Shown piece by piece: positions 5,980-8,767 of a stretch of DNA of 8,767 bases. The notes beneath the pieces are model-generated. The model did no database searches and was not told the origin of the DNA. It saw nothing but the letters and a program-made list of their open reading frames with translations. Location of the stretch: positions 1 through 8,767 of the forward strand of contig JAQBNQ010000162.1 of NCBI GenBank assembly GCA_028288545.1, in the 5' to 3' direction. Within the stretch, counting starts at the first letter, position 1. The number at the start of each line of letters is the position of its first letter. The translations under genes and the position numbers were made by a program. The DNA comes from Bacteroidota bacterium (GTDB lineage Bacteria; Bacteroidota; Bacteroidia; Chitinophagales; LD1).

Positions 5980-6660
5980 TCAGGTTTTCAGCACCTCCGT
6001 TTTTTTTGCCAAAGTTCTATTTCCTTCCCTACTCCAAATAGTTTCCATTAATATATCAGCCCAAAGCAAATAACCTTTTGTATTCAGATGAAGCCCGTCT
6101 GTGTCGGCAAATTCAGAATTCAGGTTGCCACTTGCATCCACAAAAGAGCTGTACAAATCAACGAATGAAAATTTTAAGAAATCGCTTTTCGATTTAAGCA
6201 ATTTATTTAGCTCTACAACTTGTTCATTTTTATGATAGTGATTTGCAAATTCAGCCTTTTGTATGCTATGTACCGGGTTCGTAGGCAAAATGCTGTGAAC
6301 AAATATTTTTGTAGAAGGGGAACTTTCAATAATGTGATTTACAAAATTGCAAATATTGTTTAGAGTAATATTCACGGGAATATTGGCTGCTATATCGTTA
6401 ATCCCAATAATAATATAAAGAGCTGCCGGTTGTAAATTAATAATGTCGTCTATACGATCTAAAAGCCCGAATGAATTATCGCCTAAGATGCCCCTATTGA
6501 TAATTGTTTCGTCTTTTAATAGGTCCTGCCATTGTCCAAACTCGATCATACTACACCCTGCAAATACAATTTTATTCTTTTCAAATTTTTCAGACCTAAA
6601 ACCGGAACGCCGAATTTTGTGATATTCTATTGCCAACGGCACGATATTGTACTTTGTCAT
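5980..6660 (-). CDS. SGNH/GDSL-type hydrolase (esterase/lipase-like)
   Basis: This 226-residue protein carries all four SGNH blocks. Block I is IVFAGCSMIEFG with the nucleophile at about S37, preceded by Cys instead of the usual Asp or Asn. Block II has G57 in NRGILGDNS, block III is GINDIA (N88), and block V is DGLHL (D188, H191) supplying the Asp-His pair. The Ser, Gly, Asn and His set forms the active site and oxyanion hole. No signal peptide or membrane segment is seen, so a cytoplasmic enzyme is expected. Family members cleave acyl or acetyl esters of lipids, sugars or small molecules; the substrate cannot be told here. The start ATG (6658-6660) lies 14 bases after the SDR stop, and the two are very likely co-transcribed and coupled. 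Base composition is visibly more A+T-rich than in rlmB and the DUF2723 gene. Confidence 0.85.
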   Translation of the reverse strand: MTKYNIVPLAIEYHKIRRSGFRSEKFEKNKIVFAGCSMIEFGQWQDLLKDETIINRGILGDNSFGLLDRIDDIINLQPAALYIIIGINDIAANIPVNITLNNICNFVNHIIESSPSTKIFVHSILPTNPVHSIQKAEFANHYHKNEQVVELNKLLKSKSDFLKFSFVDLYSSFVDASGNLNSEFADTDGLHLNTKGYLLWADILMETIWSREGNRTLAKKTEVLKT

Positions 6661-6674
6661 AATTTGCTTTTTTG

Positions 6675-7397
6675 TTACCAGGCAATTTCACCGTCTTCAT
6701 TAAAAAATTTACCTGTCGCACCTGCACCGTCAATCGTTGCATATTTCACAATTGCAGTTGCACCCTGCTCAACTGTTTTTGTTCCCTGATGATTATTAAA
6801 GTCGCTAGCTGTAAACCCGGGGCACACACAATTCACCTTAAAATTTGTTTCTTTCAACTCATCCGCTAACATTACTGTGTATGCGTTTAAGGCTGTCTTT
6901 GACGGACCATAAGCAGCAGGTTTGAATTGTGCAAATATCCAATTGGGGTCGCCATGATTTGTCAATGAAGACAATTCAGTGGTTACATTTACAATTCTGG
7001 GGTGGTCTGATCTTTTCAGCAACCTAATAAACTCTTGTGTTACGTGAATTGCACCAAAAAAATTGGTTTCAAATACAAGCCGTAAAGTGTCATGGGAAAC
7101 TTCTGTCGCAGGTTGTGGAAAACCACCACTAATGCCAGCGTTGTTAATTAAGATGTCTAACTTCTTAGTTTTTGCTTCAAGTTCCTTTCTTGCAGATCTT
7201 ATTGAATTGATGTCAGTAACATCCAATTGAATACAATCCACATTTGTCAAGCCCATAGCTCTTAATTTTTCAATCGCATCAAGTCCTTTCGTTTTGTCCC
7301 GGGTACCGATATAAACGAAATATCCAAGTTGTGCTAATTGTCTGGCGGTTTCAAAACCGATGCTCTTGTTTGCTCCAGTTACTAATGCTGTTCTCAT
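6675..7397 (-). CDS. Short-chain dehydrogenase/reductase (classical SDR, carbonyl-reductase-like)
   Basis: This 240-residue Rossmann-fold oxidoreductase is of usual SDR length. The cofactor motif TGANKSIG (7-14) follows the first strand; R33 after the second strand suggests NADP(H). LDVTD (59-63) and NNAG (85-88) are present. N112, S144, and the YxxxK pair Y163 and K167 form the catalytic tetrad. The segment between S144 and Y163 (SLTNHGDPNWIFAQFKPAAY) is longer than in the shortest SDRs and resembles carbonyl reductase-like members that act on small aldehydes, ketones or quinones; the substrate is unknown. The gene lies 56 bases downstream of the AraC-type regulator and 14 bases upstream of the SGNH hydrolase, all on the minus strand. 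Control by that regulator is inferred from position. Confidence 0.9.
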   Translation of the reverse strand: MRTALVTGANKSIGFETARQLAQLGYFVYIGTRDKTKGLDAIEKLRAMGLTNVDCIQLDVTDINSIRSARKELEAKTKKLDILINNAGISGGFPQPATEVSHDTLRLVFETNFFGAIHVTQEFIRLLKRSDHPRIVNVTTELSSLTNHGDPNWIFAQFKPAAYGPSKTALNAYTVMLADELKETNFKVNCVCPGFTASDFNNHQGTKTVEQGATAIVKYATIDGAGATGKFFNEDGEIAW

Positions 7398-7453
7398 TTT
7401 TATACTTTTTGATGAGCAGCAAAAGTCGGGAGAGTTAAATCAGGTGAGATGGA

Positions 7454-8335
7454 TTATTTACTTTTATCCCTTGACAAATCCTGAATGCCTTCTACAAATT
7501 GCGTAACACTTTTTCCAGTGCTTTTTTTGAATAGCCGGGAAAAATAGTCGGGGTCATTAAACCCTAATTCATACGCCAATTCTTTTACAGAAAGATCAGA
7601 ATAACGGAGTTTCCGCTGGGCTTCTATCATCAGGCGGTTAGTGAGAAAATCTTTGGGCGAGGTGCCGGAATATTCTTTTACGAGCCTGTATAAGCTGTTT
7701 GTAGTTAAAGCCAATTTCTCGGCAATTGTGTTGATAGATGGTTGCTCTGCCAGATGCGTTTCCACCATTAATTTGAACTCAACAAACTTTGATAAATTAG
7801 GGTTTAAAATATTTACGGTTTCATTTTTAAAATACGCACTGTTTAATTCTGACAATAGTAAATTCAGGTAGGCTAATATTATTTCTGAATCGGTCGATTG
7901 CTTGTCTGTATAAAGTATTTGATTTAAAATCTCAAAAACTTTTCTCACTCGTTCCCTTGCAGCACTGTCTAAGGTTATTGTTTGCGAGTTTAATGGATTA
8001 ACCAAAAACGAAAAGCGTTGCGGCAGCAAAGCCAATGTATTTTCATCAAACATTACCTTGAAATATTTTAAATTATCTGTTTTGGCAGGTGGTACAAAAA
8101 TTTGATTAGGCATCGCAAAAAGCAAGCCTCCATCAGAAATGGTAATATCTTGTAAGTCCAGTTTGTAAGTGATAGAGCCACTGTCAATTAATACAATGAA
8201 ATAAGAAGTCAACCTGCGGGGTTGAAGCTGTTTTTGTTGAATATCAGTAGAAGGATAAGGATTGTCGTTTGAGTTAATCTTTATTTTCAATTTGTCGTTC
8301 AGCAAGCTCTCTGATTTTCCATTTGTTTCTTGCAT
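7454..8335 (-). CDS. AraC/XylS family transcriptional regulator
   Basis: This 293-residue protein has an N-terminal cupin-like sensing domain (about residues 30-120, with DGGLLFAMPNQIFVPP near 70-85) joined by a helical linker to a C-terminal AraC DNA-binding domain. The first helix-turn-helix covers about 203-224 (INTIAEKLALTTNSLYRLVK). The second is around 250-276, with the family signature LAYELGFNDPDYFSRLFKK followed by GKS. The ligand is unknown; in this family the N-terminal domain usually binds a small effector or mediates dimerisation. The start ATG is at 8333-8335. It is the first gene of the minus-strand unit, with its own candidate promoter and a dyad in its leader, so autoregulation and control of the SDR, SGNH and EthD genes are plausible but not shown. 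Confidence 0.9.
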   Translation of the reverse strand: MQETNGKSESLLNDKLKIKINSNDNPYPSTDIQQKQLQPRRLTSYFIVLIDSGSITYKLDLQDITISDGGLLFAMPNQIFVPPAKTDNLKYFKVMFDENTLALLPQRFSFLVNPLNSQTITLDSAARERVRKVFEILNQILYTDKQSTDSEIILAYLNLLLSELNSAYFKNETVNILNPNLSKFVEFKLMVETHLAEQPSINTIAEKLALTTNSLYRLVKEYSGTSPKDFLTNRLMIEAQRKLRYSDLSVKELAYELGFNDPDYFSRLFKKSTGKSVTQFVEGIQDLSRDKSK

Positions 8336-8339
8336 ATTC

Positions 8340-8366
8340 TTGGGCTCCTATTTTTTGGGGACCCAA
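8340..8366. promoter_or_regulatory. Inverted repeat in the araC-type gene leader (possible operator)
   Basis: TTGGGCTCC (8340-8348) and GGACCCAA (8359-8366) form an 8-bp dyad with one bulged C. It lies between the -7 box and the start codon of the regulator, so it would be in or just before the transcript leader. It could be an operator for the regulator or an RNA hairpin; the sequence alone cannot decide. Confidence 0.4.
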
Positions 8367-8367
8367 T

Positions 8368-8402
8368 CAAAAGTACCTCTTTAAGACTTAAAACCCAACA
8401 AA
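8368..8402 (-). promoter_or_regulatory. Promoter of the AraC-SDR-SGNH-EthD unit
   Basis: On the minus strand TACTTTTG (8368-8375) is a full match to the -7 consensus TAnnTTTG. A TTTG (8399-8402) lies 23 bases upstream, and a TTGG (8395-8398) lies at the more usual 19-base spacing; either could serve as the -33 element. The -7 box is 32 bases from the regulator's ATG. Confidence 0.6.
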
Positions 8403-8434
8403 CTGTCCTCTATTTGCTTCAAATCCCTTAAAAA

Positions 8435-8549
8435 TTGGTTCGATAAGTTTACTGGAAGGCCAACAACATAATCCGCTCCCTAAAAAGAGTGGATGGTGTT
8501 GTTCGGGCCCCCGTAACGCCTGGATCGACAAAGTCAATCCAGTTTATTG
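8435..8549 (+). repeat. Degenerate copy of the tRNA-Gln 3' end, its terminator hairpin and the tandem-repeat core (possible att-like boundary)
   Basis: TTGGTTCGA (8435-8443) and CTGG then GGCC, CAACAA (8452-8467) follow the order of the tRNA-Gln T arm and acceptor end (5226-5254). TAATCCGCTCCCTAAA (8470-8485) is identical to 5256-5271. GAGTGGAT then closes an 8-bp hairpin (8472-8495) with a G-T wobble. The stretch 8492-8549 matches 5367-5425 with four substitutions and one indel. The long palindrome present at 5280-5338 is absent between these two parts. The repeat is directly oriented and lies just outside the regulator promoter. Confidence 0.7.
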
Positions 8550-8594
8550 GAAGCAATTTCAAGCACTTTGGCTCGAAAATTCTGCAACAATTTG

Positions 8595-8619
8595 ATTTAT
8601 CAAAAAGAAATTGATAAAT
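8595..8619. repeat. Perfect inverted repeat upstream of the last gene
   Basis: ATTTATCAA (8595-8603) and TTGATAAAT (8611-8619) are exact reverse complements, separated by 7 bases. The dyad lies about 77 bases upstream of the ATG at 8696 and has no T tract after it, so a regulator binding site is more likely than a terminator. No protein can be named. Confidence 0.5.
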
Positions 8620-8695
8620 TGCCTTGGATTACATGACCGTAAGTGTTAAAAGCGCTGACAAATTAATAAATTTTATTACGCTAATACGAAGTAAT

Positions 8696-8767
8696 ATGAA
8701 GGCTAAAAAAACAAAATTATCGCTGCTGTTGATGTTCGCATTTTCCGCCTTTGTACTACGGGCACAG
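8696..8767 (+). CDS. N-terminus of an exported protein (signal peptide only); 3' truncated by the window edge
   Basis: ATG 8696-8698 opens 24 codons running off the window. The peptide starts MKAKKTKLS, a positively charged n-region, followed by the hydrophobic core LLLMFAFSAFVL and LRAQ, fitting a Sec signal peptide cleaved after the Ala before Gln. No lipobox Cys is visible in this part. What the mature protein does cannot be told. A weak TAAATTTT box (8667-8674) may be its -7 element. Confidence 0.7.
   Translation, partial: MKAKKTKLSLLLMFAFSAFVLRAQ

Noticed and set aside
5632..8335. Complete integrative element or insertion sequence
   Set aside because: No transposase, integrase or terminal inverted repeats are visible around the cassette; only att-like direct repeats support mobility.

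Overview
The window looks like chromosomal DNA of a Bacteroidota bacterium, most likely a Sphingobacteriaceae relative (Mucilaginibacter/Pedobacter type). The evidence is a type IX secretion C-terminal sorting domain, a very large DUF2723 (GT117/TMEM260-like) membrane protein, promoters of the Bacteroidota form TTTG / TAnnTTTG, and starts with no clear Shine-Dalgarno sequence. The genus is inference.

Layout: (1) Positions 1-250 hold the 3' end of a secreted-protein gene on the + strand, converging on rlmB (558-1316, minus). The gap between them is filled by a symmetrical array of four short hairpins (305-471). (2) Positions 1317-1495 carry a CGCAAAG repeat block and a minus-strand terminator. 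(3) The minus-strand DUF2723 gene (1640-4966) is followed, in the same frame, by a further 47 codons (1496-1639), separated only by one TAA. The ancestral protein probably ended at 1496, just before the terminator. (4) tRNA-Gln(TTG) lies at 5179-5249 (+), with a good promoter and terminator. (5) Positions 5280-5605 hold an imperfect 135-bp-period tandem repeat with long palindromes and a tRNA-3'-end-like remnant. (6) Four minus-strand genes lie at 5632-8335, clearly more A+T-rich by eye: AraC-type regulator, short-chain dehydrogenase, SGNH hydrolase and a frameshifted EthD-like gene. They end at a bidirectional terminator. (7) Positions 8435-8549 hold a degraded copy of the tRNA-Gln 3' end, its terminator hairpin and part of the tandem repeat. 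(8) A signal peptide starts at 8696 and runs off the window.

The AraC-SDR-SGNH-EthD group reads as one transcription unit, probably a small accessory catabolic or detoxification cassette whose regulator is the first gene. It lies between direct repeats related to the tRNA-Gln 3' end, as in integrated islands, but there is no integrase here. The cassette is therefore best seen as a remnant or a passively acquired block. The most notable observations are the in-frame stop in the DUF2723 gene, the EthD frameshift, the tRNA-Gln-derived repeats whose hairpins are kept despite sequence divergence, and the four-hairpin array at 305-471. No complete novel defence or mobile system is visible.
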